A stretch of DNA of 64,000 nucleotides from Blastocatellia bacterium (lineage in GTDB: Bacteria; Acidobacteriota; Blastocatellia; Chloracidobacteriales; Chloracidobacteriaceae), in NCBI GenBank assembly GCA_019695185.1, contig JAIBAN010000012.1, positions 50,775 through 114,774 on the forward strand, in the 5' to 3' direction. A program made the position numbers and the translations under genes. Below the pieces are notes generated by a model. That model was not told where the DNA came from, did not search any database, and worked only from the letters and a program-made list of their open reading frames with translations. Below, piece after piece: positions 41,789-50,855 of the stretch; within the stretch, counting starts at the first letter, position 1, and each line of letters starts with the position of its first letter.

Positions 41789-43192
41789 TTATTTGTCTTG
41801 CAAAACCTGAACCATGCTTTCCGAGTTGTTTTCACCGCCCCAACCCAACACAGCGACCGAGCCATCCTTGGCAGTTGCCAGATTGACACCGGTAATGCTG
41901 GTTGAAACAGCATTGACATACGTTCCATCAAGTTTGAATTTGAGCACAACCCCCTGCCCAGTCAGAACCAGGATATGCTGGCCGTCTTCGGTTGGTACAG
42001 CCTCCTGCACCAATTGATTACTGGTTTTCAGGAAGTTTTCAATACCATAGCTTTCCGGCAGGAAATTCGTGCCAACCACATTCATAGTCACAATGTGGCC
42101 TGGGCGATTGATATGACCGGGCCGATTGATATGACCGGGCCGGTTGATCATAACGAGAGAGGTACTCTCATTAAACGCAAGCTGCAAACCCTGGGTAGCA
42201 GCATCCGCTCCGGTCAAGTTCATTCCGTAAAGTGTGGTCCATCCCAACGGACCGCTTCCGGAAATGGCATTCATAGAGTACATGAAAATACGGCCACTAG
42301 AACTGGAGCCCACCAGGAATCGGGTCCCGTTTTCCAGAAACGCCAGTCTGGTGTCAGCCCCAAGCACTTCATCCCGCCAGAGTTCAACCCGTGCGACCGA
42401 ATCACCCTGAAAAGGGCGAAGGTTTCCGGTTGTTTCCATTTGGAGCGGCAGGAAGATGTATCGTTCCTGGCTTGTGACACCGGTTGCAACCAACGAACCG
42501 CTTTTTTGATCCAGATCAAAACTGATAATCTGGCTGGGAAGCTCGGTTCTGGCAAATACTTGCTCACGGTCAATCAATTCACCGGTTTCAGTATTATAAA
42601 CCAGCAATGCCATCCGGTTTGAAGCAATCAACCGTTTTCCATCAGCCGTAAATAAAACCCGATCCAATCCAAACGGTGAAGGAGTGGTGTCATTGGGGTC
42701 AAAACTGGGAAAGGCTGCTTCAAACTGGCGGTCCAACTTCCCTTCGTTCAACCGAAAAACCGTGATTGAAGCCTGGAGTACCACACTTTGATTTTCACCA
42801 GTGCCTTGAGTGACATTCCCGTCATGTCGAACTGCCAGAAATGTTCCGGTTGGGTCAATTGTTACGGTGGTGGGGTTCCAGCCTGCCAATTGTTCATTCA
42901 GAATGGCCCCAGTGCGTGCATCAAAAACATAAACTCCCCGACCTGAAAGAGCACTGCTACTTCCGGGGGTGTGGAATTTAGGAGCAATAATGCCGTACCG
43001 ACCATCAGCACTAAAAGCCACGTTGTTTTCTGCGGTCACCTGCCCAGGCAGACTGAGCAAAATGTTGTTGATCTGAGACGATGCGGCAACCGTCTGCGGA
43101 ACGTGTGATCCAATCAACATCCCCCATCCTAAACATAGGAAAAGGGCTACCAGCCAGATTCTCCGCTTGTGTAAACTACCCAAGAATTTCAT
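41789..43192 (-). CDS. Secreted beta-propeller-like protein with RPGHI repeats
   Basis: A 467-residue protein with a signal peptide (about 10-38, ending TVAASS). The mature part has repeated YVTN/WD-like blades (VAFSADGRYGIIAP, GVYVFDARTG, VTIDPTGTFLAVRHDG, VLFTADGKRLIAS, LLVYNTETGELI), a fold used for binding or lactone hydrolysis. The tandem repeat NRPGHI x3 (residues 350-367) interrupts one blade, giving NRPGHINRPGHINRPGHI, and the same hexapeptide recurs in the small protein encoded just upstream. The start ATG 43192 follows that gene by 30 bases, so the two are probably one transcript. No catalytic residues are recognised; the function is unknown. Confidence 0.8.
   Translation of the reverse strand: MKFLGSLHKRRIWLVALFLCLGWGMLIGSHVPQTVAASSQINNILLSLPGQVTAENNVAFSADGRYGIIAPKFHTPGSSSALSGRGVYVFDARTGAILNEQLAGWNPTTVTIDPTGTFLAVRHDGNVTQGTGENQSVVLQASITVFRLNEGKLDRQFEAAFPSFDPNDTTPSPFGLDRVLFTADGKRLIASNRMALLVYNTETGELIDREQVFARTELPSQIISFDLDQKSGSLVATGVTSQERYIFLPLQMETTGNLRPFQGDSVARVELWRDEVLGADTRLAFLENGTRFLVGSSSSGRIFMYSMNAISGSGPLGWTTLYGMNLTGADAATQGLQLAFNESTSLVMINRPGHINRPGHINRPGHIVTMNVVGTNFLPESYGIENFLKTSNQLVQEAVPTEDGQHILVLTGQGVVLKFKLDGTYVNAVSTSITGVNLATAKDGSVAVLGWGGENNSESMVQVLQDK
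42092..42145 (-). repeat. 18-bp coding repeat, NRPGHI x3
   Basis: Three 18-base units encode Asn-Arg-Pro-Gly-His-Ile. Two are nearly identical (CGGCCCGGTCATATC core) while the third uses CGCCCAGGCCACATT for the same residues, so synonymous positions have drifted while the peptide is kept. Confidence 0.9.
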
Positions 43193-43222
43193 AAAATGTT
43201 TACCTTTAGGGAGTGGATGGGG

Positions 43223-43417
43223 TTAGTTTTCAATCACTGTCACAGTTTGAACATGTCCAGGACGGGCAATGTGACCAGGACGGGCAATGTGACCAGGACG
43301 AGCAATATTATTGGTTGACATGTTCGGCTCCACTACTGCCGAACCTGAACCGGAAACTCCCCACACTCCGCACAAAAGCGCGGCAAAGAGCCAGATTTCA
43401 GAAATAACGTTCAACAT
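43223..43417 (-). CDS. Small secreted peptide with ARPGHI repeats
   Basis: A 64-residue protein: a hydrophobic signal sequence (about 1-27, MLNVISEIWLFAALLCGVWG start, SGSGSA near the cleavage site) and a mature part of roughly 37 residues. The mature part has three tandem ARPGHI-type units (residues 39-56) and the tail QTVTVIEN. ATG 43417 has GAGGTG eleven bases upstream; an in-frame ATG at 43477 would add 20 basic residues. It lies 30 bases before the propeller gene, which carries the same repeat. I know of no described family. It could be a secreted signal or a ligand matched to the propeller. It could also be a structural repeat or a peptide-natural-product precursor, though no modifying enzyme is adjacent. 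Confidence 0.65.
   Translation of the reverse strand: MLNVISEIWLFAALLCGVWGVSGSGSAVVEPNMSTNNIARPGHIARPGHIARPGHVQTVTVIEN
43250..43303 (-). repeat. 18-bp coding repeat, ARPGHI x3
   Basis: Three 18-base units with core CGTCCTGGTCACATT encode Ala-Arg-Pro-Gly-His-Ile; the last copy ends in Val. The codons differ from those for the same peptide at 42092-42145. Confidence 0.9.
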
Positions 43418-43562
43418 TGATCTTTTTTCACCTCGAATGCCTGCTTTCAAAGCGACCTTTCCTTGAAAGAGCATCATTAATACTCAACCACTTAATGTGT
43501 GGTTTGAAGCGCTGCCATAAACCTGGAACTGCACGAAAAAGGATGTGTCTGGTAGGCTACTC

Positions 43563-43592
43563 TAAATAGCATTTGTTTCAGCAGGTTGTCAA
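43563..43592 (-). promoter_or_regulatory. Putative sigma-70-type promoter of the peptide-propeller unit
   Basis: On the minus strand TTGACA (43592-43587), 18 bases, then TATTTA (43568-43563). The boxes are the same hexamers as in the divergent regulator's candidate promoter, consistent with co-regulation. Confidence 0.4.
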
Positions 43593-44128
43593 TGTTTGAA
43601 CGGCTGCCGAAACCGGCCATCCCGGCCAAGTTGCCAGAGCGAAATTGCTTTTGAGGCACTTCCAACCAAACTGCCGAAACCTACCCGGCATCCAGACGCC
43701 CGTTGAAACCAGCAGGACAATTCTTTCGTTGACCATCTTTCCTTAGTAAGAAAGCCTGAATCGCTTTCCAGGTTTACCGCATCGAAAAAATATCAAGTCA
43801 AAATGTTATGAGGAGTCCGACGAACCCCTTTAATAATTTTCTTATGCAATTTTCATACCAAAACCAACCCACCAAAAGATTTTCTCTGACTTTTTCCGCT
43901 ACTCAGAAAAACCTGTTTAGAATCAACAGTTGCAAACACATCGTAGCCGACAGGCGGTCAGATGTATGCTAAAAATACTTTCTCTTCTGTTTATACGCAA
44001 TTACGGATACTATTCAAACTGGCTACAGAGTAACCATCCCTTTTCTTATGCCCGTCCCTCAAACCGTTCCCATAACCCTGGCATTCTCTAGTAAAAACTT
44101 AAAATTCAGGACTTTTTCAACGCCTCAA

Positions 44129-44157
44129 TTGACAGATATGATTCATTTTGATATTTA
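44129..44157 (+). promoter_or_regulatory. Putative sigma-70-type promoter of the AAA+ regulator
   Basis: TTGACA (44129-44134), 17 bases, then TATTTA (44152-44157). A start near 44164 gives a leader of about 54 bases before ATG 44218. Confidence 0.4.
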
Positions 44158-44217
44158 AAATCCTTCTACCACAGTCAGGACACAAACTTTCCACCGACTT
44201 GAGCACCGAAAATATTC

Positions 44218-47200
44218 ATGTCACATCCTTTGTTTGTTCGCCCACTGACCGAAGAAGAAACCCTTACCTTGACTGAATGGTGTGGCTCGGAAAGTTCAGA
44301 ACAGGCACACCGCGCCAAAGTCATTCTCTCCTCAGCCGCAGGCAAAACCGCTTATGAGATTGGCGACTTGCTCTCAGCTCATCCGGACAATCTGAAAAAG
44401 TGGATTCGGGAGTTCAATCAATTTGGACTCGAAGGGATTGCAGTTCGGAAACGTGGCCCCCAAGGTCGGTTTTCAAATGAGCAAATCGCTCAGATTCTGG
44501 CTTTGTATAAACAAGCTCCTCGCCGACTGGGCCTGCCTTTTGATTACTGGACTCCACAAAAACTTGCCAATGAGGTGACCGAACGTGGCATAGTTTCATC
44601 CATAAGTCACGTCACCATGCGGCAACTGTTGCGACAATTTGAAGAAAACCAGCAGGTGCCCCCGCCACCTGAAGTAACCGACTCGCCCGCTCCGTCAAGC
44701 GATCCGGTGCCCCCACTTCCCGTTGGTTTGATTCCGATACCGGCCTTGGAAAATTTTCCCTCTCTCGGAGCGACACCCTCCAAAGTTGATCTGACGACCA
44801 ACCTCACCTTGGATGACCTACTGACTCGGGGGCGGACCCTACTCAAACGCGCAGACTACTCTTCTGTGTGTGAGCTTTTACGCTATGCCTTGGATTGGTT
44901 TCACGACTTATCCGCTGATACCGAAGCAGATATTCGTTGTTGGCTGAGTGAAGCTTACGAAGGATTGGGGCGTTACGAAGAAGCACTGGAAGTCGTGACT
45001 TGTTATGATGACGCCACTATGCGGGCCCGGCTGAGTGAGAAAGCCTTTGCCTCCACCCGGCTGCGCCTCGGCATGGGGCATTCGCGTGCAGGCAGTCGGG
45101 ACAAGGCCTATGCCCGGTTGAATGAAGCTTTGCGCTCATTTCGGGAGCAGGAAGATTATGAAGGAATCAGTGCGGCCCATTATGGAATTGCCTATAACTA
45201 TTGCGAAGCCTTCAATGAACTCAAATTCGCACAGGACAATTTGAACAGCGCGCTTAACTATGAGCAATTGATTACTGACCGACGTTTGCTGGCTCGGATT
45301 TACCTGACTTACGGGGTGATTAAATTTCGGGAAGGTGCTTACAGTGACGCTACCAATTACTATCAGCGCGCTTTGCAGGTGGCCCAACAAATTGAAGATC
45401 ACCGTTTATTGGGACTGACCCTTATGAATCTGGGCGTGGTAGCCAATGAGTTTGGAAAATTCAAGGCTTCAGCGGAATACCACAGTGCTGCTCTTGAAGA
45501 ATTCAAATACTGCGAACAGGTCAACTTTTTGGCCCGCACTTACAGCAATTTGGCGGATGGGTTGATTCGACTGGGAAAGTGGCAGGAAGCAGACCATTAT
45601 CTGACCGAAGCATTGGTGGTGGCGGAAAAACTGGATGACCGTGATGAAAAGTTAGGAATTTTTGTGACCCGGGGAGAATTGCGCCTGTTACAAGGGCGAC
45701 TGTCCGAGTCGGAAAACCTTTTACAACAGGCCCTGTCCATGATGACAGAAAGCAGTCGGTGGGTGGAACCCTATATGCAGCGTGTACTGGGACAGGTCTA
45801 TCATTTGGATGGCCGGACCGAACTGGCGCTGAAAACAGTCCGCTCCGCCCTTCAACAATCCACCAAGAAGGCTGACATCCAGGATATTTACAGGTGTCAT
45901 TTATGTTTAGGGGAAATCCATTATTCCCTGGAGAGCTACGACCAGGCGGAAGAATATCTGGAACTGGCTAAAGAACAGATCAAGCCATCTCAGGACCTGA
46001 CAGCCTCCGGTCACGTTCAGCGACTGGAAGGACTGCTTGCTGCGGCCCGGGGTCGCTATGCCGAGGCCCAGCAACATGTGGAGGCAAGTGTAACGATTTT
46101 CTCCCGACTGGAAGACCGGTACCGTTTGACCTTGAGTCATTTTGCCTTGGCCAAGATTTTGGTTGGCTTGGGTGAACTCGAAAAAGGACGTACTTTGGCC
46201 CAAAATGCCGCCAAGGTTTTTGCTGAAATTGGAGCTTCGCTGGACCTGTCCTTGGTTGAAGCCTTTTTGGAATCACTGCACCGGGGCAATCTCAACCTGA
46301 TTTTACCCACCAATGTGCAGCGGTTCCCGGCTGTGCGACATTCAACTTCCGGCGTTTCGGATTTACTGCTCATTTCCCGCCTGATGGAAGCAGCCACCTC
46401 CCGCGATTTGCTGATTCAGGAACTGACTTCAATTTTGAGCGGACATTTTGAAGTCCGCCGGGCTGTGATTTGGGAAATCCAAAAGGAGGAAATGCAGCCC
46501 TTGAGCGGATTATCCTTAACGGAAGCCCCTTCCTTTGTTCCGTTTATGCGGCAGGCTCAAGCTGATCGCCGGTCACTCCCTGCCGGTCATTTGGTTCACA
46601 TTTTGGAGGACCGCCCCCCCTTACGCACTCTCCTGTGGCTAGAATCAGCCGCTCTGGATAAATCGTTTGATCTGGAGCGATTGAAACCATATCTGAAACA
46701 GGTTGAAATGGGGCTTGAATATGCGTTTATGCGCTCGCAGCAGCGAATGTCATCCCCGGTCGAAACTGCCCATTCACGCACCCACAGCCGGGTACCGGGT
46801 TTTATTTACTCAAGTTCGGCCATGTGCAGTCTGGTGGACCGGATTCAGAAAATCCGCACTTCGGATGTGACCGTGCTCATCACTGGCGAATCCGGTACCG
46901 GCAAGGAATTGATTGCCCGTGCGGTCCATGCCGAATCGGCCCGCAAAGATGCAGTTTTTCTGCCGTTTAACTGTTCAACCACTCCCCGTGACATGATTGA
47001 CAGCCAGTTGTTCGGGCACCGGCGTGGGTCGTTTACCGGAGCTTCTTCAAATTACGTGGGGATGATTCGTTCGGCGGATGGCGGTACGCTCTTTTTGGAT
47101 GAAATCGGTGACATGGCGCTTGAGGTCCAGCCCAAACTGCTTCGTTTTTTGCAGGAAGGGGAAATCCAACCCTTGGGTGAAACCAAACCGTTGAAAGTTG

Positions 47201-48030
47201 ATGTACGGGTGATTGCCGCCACCAATGCGGATTTGGAACGGGCTGTGGAAGAAGGCCGCTTCCGCGAGGACCTTTTCCATCGGCTCAACATCATCCGGCT
47301 TCATGTTCCTGCCCTCCGTGAACGCAAGGAGGAAATCCCGTTGTTGGCAGCCCATTACCTGGAACATTTCGCCAAACGGGACGGCAAACGCAACATCAGC
47401 TTTTCCCGCGAGGCGTTGCATGCACTGACTCAATATCACTGGCCGGGGAATGTCCGCCAACTGACAGCGGAAATGCGTCGGGTCGTGGCCTATACCAGCG
47501 ACGGCGACATCATCACGCCGGGCGACCTCTCACCCGAAATTACAACTCAACGGGTGCAACCGGCGCGCAACCCCTGGAACGTGCCACGGGCAGTGGAACC
47601 GGAGCCGACTCCGGTTTTTGGCATGCCGAGGTTTTCTTCAACAGGAAATCCGGCAGGTTTGGCACCACCGGCTCCCCTGCCCCCGCCTGGGTTTTCTCAA
47701 CCCTATTATGGAGCACAACCGGCACCGGCGTATGCTCCTCAACCACCAGCCTACCCCGTGAGCGGAGTCAATTTTAACACCCCGCGCCCATTTGACGATT
47801 TTCCCGGATATGACCATCAGTTCCAGGCCCCGTCCGGCCTGACCAATCCAGCCCGGCCAACCCTGCGGGAAGCAACGGATGAAATCGAACGCAAAATGAT
47901 TCTGGAAAAACTGGTTGAGACTGGAAACAACGTCTCCCGGACGGCACGGGAGTTGGGGCTTTCCCGGCGCGGGCTCAAACTCAAAATGGAGCAACTGGGA
48001 ATTGATACCGGGAAACTTTCCCTGGCTTAG
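44218..48030 (+). CDS. Sigma-54-dependent AAA+ regulator with transposase-like HTH, TPR array and Fis domain
   Basis: A 1270-residue cytoplasmic transcription factor. Residues about 1-140 form two consecutive helix-turn-helix units (HRAKVILSSAAGKTAYEIGDLL split, LKKWIREFNQFGLEGI, QIAQILALYK) of the kind found at the N-terminus of IS630/Tc1-mariner transposases. TPR repeats span about 190-690, with a GAF-like region after them. The AAA+ domain (about 863-1090) has Walker A GESGTGKE, the sigma-54 contact loop as GSFTGA, GGTLFLDEIGDM (Walker B) and VRVIAATN. A Pro-rich linker leads to a Fis-type HTH (about 1217-1264: VETGNNVSRTARELGLSRRGL). It has two separate DNA-binding ends. It diverges from the RPGHI genes and could serve the two -24/-12 promoters in the window. 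Confidence 0.9.
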   Translation: MSHPLFVRPLTEEETLTLTEWCGSESSEQAHRAKVILSSAAGKTAYEIGDLLSAHPDNLKKWIREFNQFGLEGIAVRKRGPQGRFSNEQIAQILALYKQAPRRLGLPFDYWTPQKLANEVTERGIVSSISHVTMRQLLRQFEENQQVPPPPEVTDSPAPSSDPVPPLPVGLIPIPALENFPSLGATPSKVDLTTNLTLDDLLTRGRTLLKRADYSSVCELLRYALDWFHDLSADTEADIRCWLSEAYEGLGRYEEALEVVTCYDDATMRARLSEKAFASTRLRLGMGHSRAGSRDKAYARLNEALRSFREQEDYEGISAAHYGIAYNYCEAFNELKFAQDNLNSALNYEQLITDRRLLARIYLTYGVIKFREGAYSDATNYYQRALQVAQQIEDHRLLGLTLMNLGVVANEFGKFKASAEYHSAALEEFKYCEQVNFLARTYSNLADGLIRLGKWQEADHYLTEALVVAEKLDDRDEKLGIFVTRGELRLLQGRLSESENLLQQALSMMTESSRWVEPYMQRVLGQVYHLDGRTELALKTVRSALQQSTKKADIQDIYRCHLCLGEIHYSLESYDQAEEYLELAKEQIKPSQDLTASGHVQRLEGLLAAARGRYAEAQQHVEASVTIFSRLEDRYRLTLSHFALAKILVGLGELEKGRTLAQNAAKVFAEIGASLDLSLVEAFLESLHRGNLNLILPTNVQRFPAVRHSTSGVSDLLLISRLMEAATSRDLLIQELTSILSGHFEVRRAVIWEIQKEEMQPLSGLSLTEAPSFVPFMRQAQADRRSLPAGHLVHILEDRPPLRTLLWLESAALDKSFDLERLKPYLKQVEMGLEYAFMRSQQRMSSPVETAHSRTHSRVPGFIYSSSAMCSLVDRIQKIRTSDVTVLITGESGTGKELIARAVHAESARKDAVFLPFNCSTTPRDMIDSQLFGHRRGSFTGASSNYVGMIRSADGGTLFLDEIGDMALEVQPKLLRFLQEGEIQPLGETKPLKVDVRVIAATNADLERAVEEGRFREDLFHRLNIIRLHVPALRERKEEIPLLAAHYLEHFAKRDGKRNISFSREALHALTQYHWPGNVRQLTAEMRRVVAYTSDGDIITPGDLSPEITTQRVQPARNPWNVPRAVEPEPTPVFGMPRFSSTGNPAGLAPPAPLPPPGFSQPYYGAQPAPAYAPQPPAYPVSGVNFNTPRPFDDFPGYDHQFQAPSGLTNPARPTLREATDEIERKMILEKLVETGNNVSRTARELGLSRRGLKLKMEQLGIDTGKLSLA

Positions 48031-48096
48031 ACCCAAAGGGCATCCTTCTTCTTTTTACCGCTCTTCCCAAACAATATTGTGGTGGATTTCCTTTTT

Positions 48097-48777
48097 TCAA
48101 TCATTCCCCGGACGAACTTCCAGATAGCCCGGCGGAATCACAAACAGACTGTCATCCACTTCGAAGGAAAGATGGGAAAATTCAATCGTGGTCCGGTCGG
48201 TGCCTTCAGCCACATCAACTTTGAGAATAAACCCCTGCAGGTCATCAGCGGAATAAAGCTGGATGGTCTGGTTGTCTTTTCGCACTTCGATAACGGTACA
48301 AAGCTGGCCGTTCCAGGTTCGGGTGCCCAGCAAAGTCAGATGATTTTCCGGGTTGGTCAAAAAGTCTTTGAAAAACCCGGCAAAGGTGTGTTTTTCATTA
48401 TAGGCAGGACTCCACCAGTCCACCGAATAGGTCCGGCTGGTTTCGGAAAGCGTCACCGAAGGAAGCGACTCCCGTTCCAGGTAAACGGTTCTTCCCTGAT
48501 AGCGGGCATCATTCGGATTTGGTTCGGCTGAGTTATGCTCAGGGTCAAACTCCATGCGAAACCGGTTTCCTTTTTGTGCCATCCTGCCGGTGGTTTCCCC
48601 CCCCGGACGATGGGCTTCCCGAATGATGAAGTCCGCTTTGAAATCAGGCTGATGGGCCAGAATCTGCTCCATGCGGAGTTGCTGGACGGAAACCACCAAA
48701 GGTGTTTGGGCTTGCAGCGAAGCGGAGCTTCCCCACACCAACCAGCCCGCCAAACAGATTGTCAGCAGGTTTTTCAT
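48097..48777 (-). CDS. Outer-membrane lipoprotein-sorting-like (LolA-fold) secreted protein
   Basis: A 226-residue protein with a signal peptide (about 1-24, ending SLQAQ). The mature part resembles the LolA/LolB-like half-barrel family (DUF4292/outer membrane lipoprotein-sorting protein): FKADFIIREAHRPGGETTGRMAQKGNRFRMEF (split), TVYLERESLPSVTLSETSRTY, ADDLQGFILKVDV, FSHLSFEVDDSLFVIPPGYLE. It may carry a lipid or sit in the periplasm as a sensor. ATG 48777 has GGGAGGA six bases upstream. The 3' end converges on the regulator gene. Confidence 0.75.
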   Translation of the reverse strand: MKNLLTICLAGWLVWGSSASLQAQTPLVVSVQQLRMEQILAHQPDFKADFIIREAHRPGGETTGRMAQKGNRFRMEFDPEHNSAEPNPNDARYQGRTVYLERESLPSVTLSETSRTYSVDWWSPAYNEKHTFAGFFKDFLTNPENHLTLLGTRTWNGQLCTVIEVRKDNQTIQLYSADDLQGFILKVDVAEGTDRTTIEFSHLSFEVDDSLFVIPPGYLEVRPGND

Positions 48778-48805
48778 GTCAAAATCCTCCCAAAAGATGA
48801 ATCCG

Positions 48806-49414
48806 TTATGCACGGATAGATAAAACGTGACGGCTGAATCGTGCGTGGCAGGCGTGCCAAAGCGAAGGCACATCGTGCTGCCATTCGGGCAAAACAAGTG
48901 AAATCAGGAGTCCTTCCACATCGCTGACGACTCCGAACCAGATGGCTGTCGCCAGCAGCCATGCACCGGAACCAAACCCCAGCACCGCCAAACAGGAACC
49001 AAACAGGAGCAAGCCCCAGCCTTTGGCGCTCCACATGTGATAGCTGGCTTCCCGTCTGAATTTGACGGCATCCACCCCGTACCGGAGTAACTCCATCCCA
49101 ATCAGCAAACCAAGCGCTACCATTTGGGAGCCCAACACCTCCGGATGAACCTTCCAGATGGCCAGCCCGGCACAGACGTAAAATACCGAGTCCGCCAAAC
49201 TGTCGTAACGGAGCAATCCGGCGGAAGCCACTCCCAAGTGGCGGGCCAGCTTTCCATCAAAAATATCCGTCAGCAGGGCCGTGACCAACACGGCAGCAAA
49301 CATGAACCGGTTGGGTTGAATCCAGGCCACGCCCAGGCAAAACGGACCCAAGAGCAGACGAAGAGTGGTCAACCCCTGAACCAGAGCTGTGGCAGAACGA
49401 AAATGGATGTTCAT
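48806..49414 (-). CDS. CDP-alcohol phosphatidyltransferase family protein
   Basis: A 202-residue integral membrane enzyme of the family that makes phospholipids from CDP-diacylglycerol. The metal/CDP motif is recognisable as DIFDGKLARHLGVASAGLLRYDSLAD (about 50-75), with all aspartates and the DG-x2-AR spacing. The conserved glycine is displaced by one position (AGL rather than xG), an unusual variant. Six hydrophobic helices are apparent. The head-group alcohol cannot be assigned. The sorting-like gene follows 28 bases downstream, so the pair may be an operon. Confidence 0.82.
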   Translation of the reverse strand: MNIHFRSATALVQGLTTLRLLLGPFCLGVAWIQPNRFMFAAVLVTALLTDIFDGKLARHLGVASAGLLRYDSLADSVFYVCAGLAIWKVHPEVLGSQMVALGLLIGMELLRYGVDAVKFRREASYHMWSAKGWGLLLFGSCLAVLGFGSGAWLLATAIWFGVVSDVEGLLISLVLPEWQHDVPSLWHACHARFSRHVLSIRA

Positions 49415-49502
49415 GGTTATTTCAAACTATTAGCTAAGAGCGAGAATGGTTCTTTGGGCTCTGAACAGGTAGCAAAATCCCGCCTGTTTTCATCAAACTG
49501 CA

Positions 49503-50198
49503 TTAAAAGGCCGTTGTATTTTGGGGCTGAACTCTTCTGTCTAAACCAGAAGCCTGACCCGGTGCCGGCAACACTTCCACGCCCTCCAGAAACCTCTTCA
49601 ATTTTTCTTTCACCAAATCGGTTTTGTTTTCCACCGCGGCATCCTGAAACAAAGGAATCCCGGCAATCACATGAATAATGGCGTGGTCGGTTTCAAATAA
49701 AACATTTGCTGTCAATAAATCCGGAGTCATGGTTGAACTGACGAATTGATTGTTGTGGTCTTTGATGAACGAGGTCACACGTATTTCCGCCCCCTCCGGC
49801 TCCAGGTCAATCAGATGCACCTCACGACCTCTGGCAGTCATTATCTCTTTCTTCGATTGCGGATTTTTAAAGACCCCTTGAATCCGGTCCAAAGTTGTTA
49901 CAGGCGGGACATTATTCACCACCACAACCCGATAAAATGTCCCAAGGTCATCAGTAAAAATCACCTGCGTCAGCACCTCCACCTTTTCATCCCGAACCTT
50001 GGCTCCAGGCTCCAGCAAAGGCGGAACCTTCACTTTGATTTTTCCATCGGGAAAGGTGTAGGTCCCTTTTGCCAATTTTCCAAGGAGCTTTTTATCACTT
50101 CTTTGCACTGTCTTAGCGGAGCAGGAGGCAATTTCAGACACAGTCGGATACCAGCTTGCAAACAGCAGGCAAGCAGCCAGAGCAAGGCTGATTTTCAT
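49503..50198 (-). CDS. Secreted protein of unknown function
   Basis: A 231-residue protein with a signal peptide (about 1-26). The mature part is lysine-rich near the front (TFPDGKIKVKVPPLLEPGAKVRDEKVEV split) with alternating beta strands, and has no cysteine pairs or catalytic signature that I recognise. The start ATG 50198 is preceded by GGGAGAA. The gene lies between the CDP-alcohol enzyme and another secreted protein on the same strand. Confidence 0.7.
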   Translation of the reverse strand: MKISLALAACLLFASWYPTVSEIASCSAKTVQRSDKKLLGKLAKGTYTFPDGKIKVKVPPLLEPGAKVRDEKVEVLTQVIFTDDLGTFYRVVVVNNVPPVTTLDRIQGVFKNPQSKKEIMTARGREVHLIDLEPEGAEIRVTSFIKDHNNQFVSSTMTPDLLTANVLFETDHAIIHVIAGIPLFQDAAVENKTDLVKEKLKRFLEGVEVLPAPGQASGLDRRVQPQNTTAF

Positions 50199-50228
50199 AC
50201 AATTTCTCCCTGATGTGTCGTTTGGTTG

Positions 50229-50756
50229 CTAATTGGAGGAAGGAGCTGTTGGGGTGTAATCCTGGTCGCGGGTGCGTCCCGTGGGAGCGCCTAACGGTTT
50301 GGGAGCAGGCAAATCTCGTGCGGCCTTCAGTTGTTTGCTGAAATTGCGGGCAATTTTTCCTGAAGCTGTTCCAAAGACCGAATTTACCCCGCCACTGGCC
50401 ACCACCCGGCGGATTTTGGGAGCCATGACTACATAGGAAAAGTGGGTTGTAAATTTGAGCCGTTGAATAATCATAACAAGGTCAGCCTGCTTGTCATCAT
50501 CGGTAATCCCCAGCCCTGTGGCTTTGAAATCAGCGTTTTTGCGTAACGCATTCACGACATCCATGGTATGCAGATACTGGCTGTCCGAGGCCACAAACAG
50601 TTGCTGGGCAGTCCGCAGTGCCTCAATCTCAGGTTTGAATGCCGGAGCCGGTGGAGGATTGAATTCAGGCGGCCTATCGTGTTGGGCCTGCACCGGAATC
50701 CATCCGCCAGCCAAAAACAAACAGAAGGTAAGGAAAACAGTCAGATTCCGTTTCAT
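50229..50756 (-). CDS. Secreted protein of unknown function
   Basis: A 175-residue protein with a signal peptide (about 1-24, GGWIPVQAQ). The mature region has an NALRKNADFKATGLGITDDDKQADLVMIIQR stretch (split across about 75-105) resembling domains that report on protein folding or turnover in other Acidobacteriota secreted proteins, but I do not recognise it. ATG 50756 begins the signal peptide; the longer frame to 50798 is less likely. It is 30 bases upstream of the next secreted-protein gene, suggesting one transcript. Confidence 0.68.
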   Translation of the reverse strand: MKRNLTVFLTFCLFLAGGWIPVQAQHDRPPEFNPPPAPAFKPEIEALRTAQQLFVASDSQYLHTMDVVNALRKNADFKATGLGITDDDKQADLVMIIQRLKFTTHFSYVVMAPKIRRVVASGGVNSVFGTASGKIARNFSKQLKAARDLPAPKPLGAPTGRTRDQDYTPTAPSSN

Positions 50757-50855
50757 ATCTTTCAACAATCCGGATAAATGGATATTGCACACACCCATTT
50801 GGCTGGCTGGAATACATGTCGTTGCCCAACCAGCCCTCAGTCAAAGCGTATTTCC

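Larger units (their letters stand above)
43478..44217. other. 740-base divergent intergenic region of the RPGHI locus
   Basis: An unusually long gap, AT-rich from about 43750, between the peptide gene and the divergent AAA+ regulator. It holds the two promoter candidates listed separately. No ORF, tRNA or heptamer array is seen. A regulator-binding region or small RNA is possible but not visible. Confidence 0.6.
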
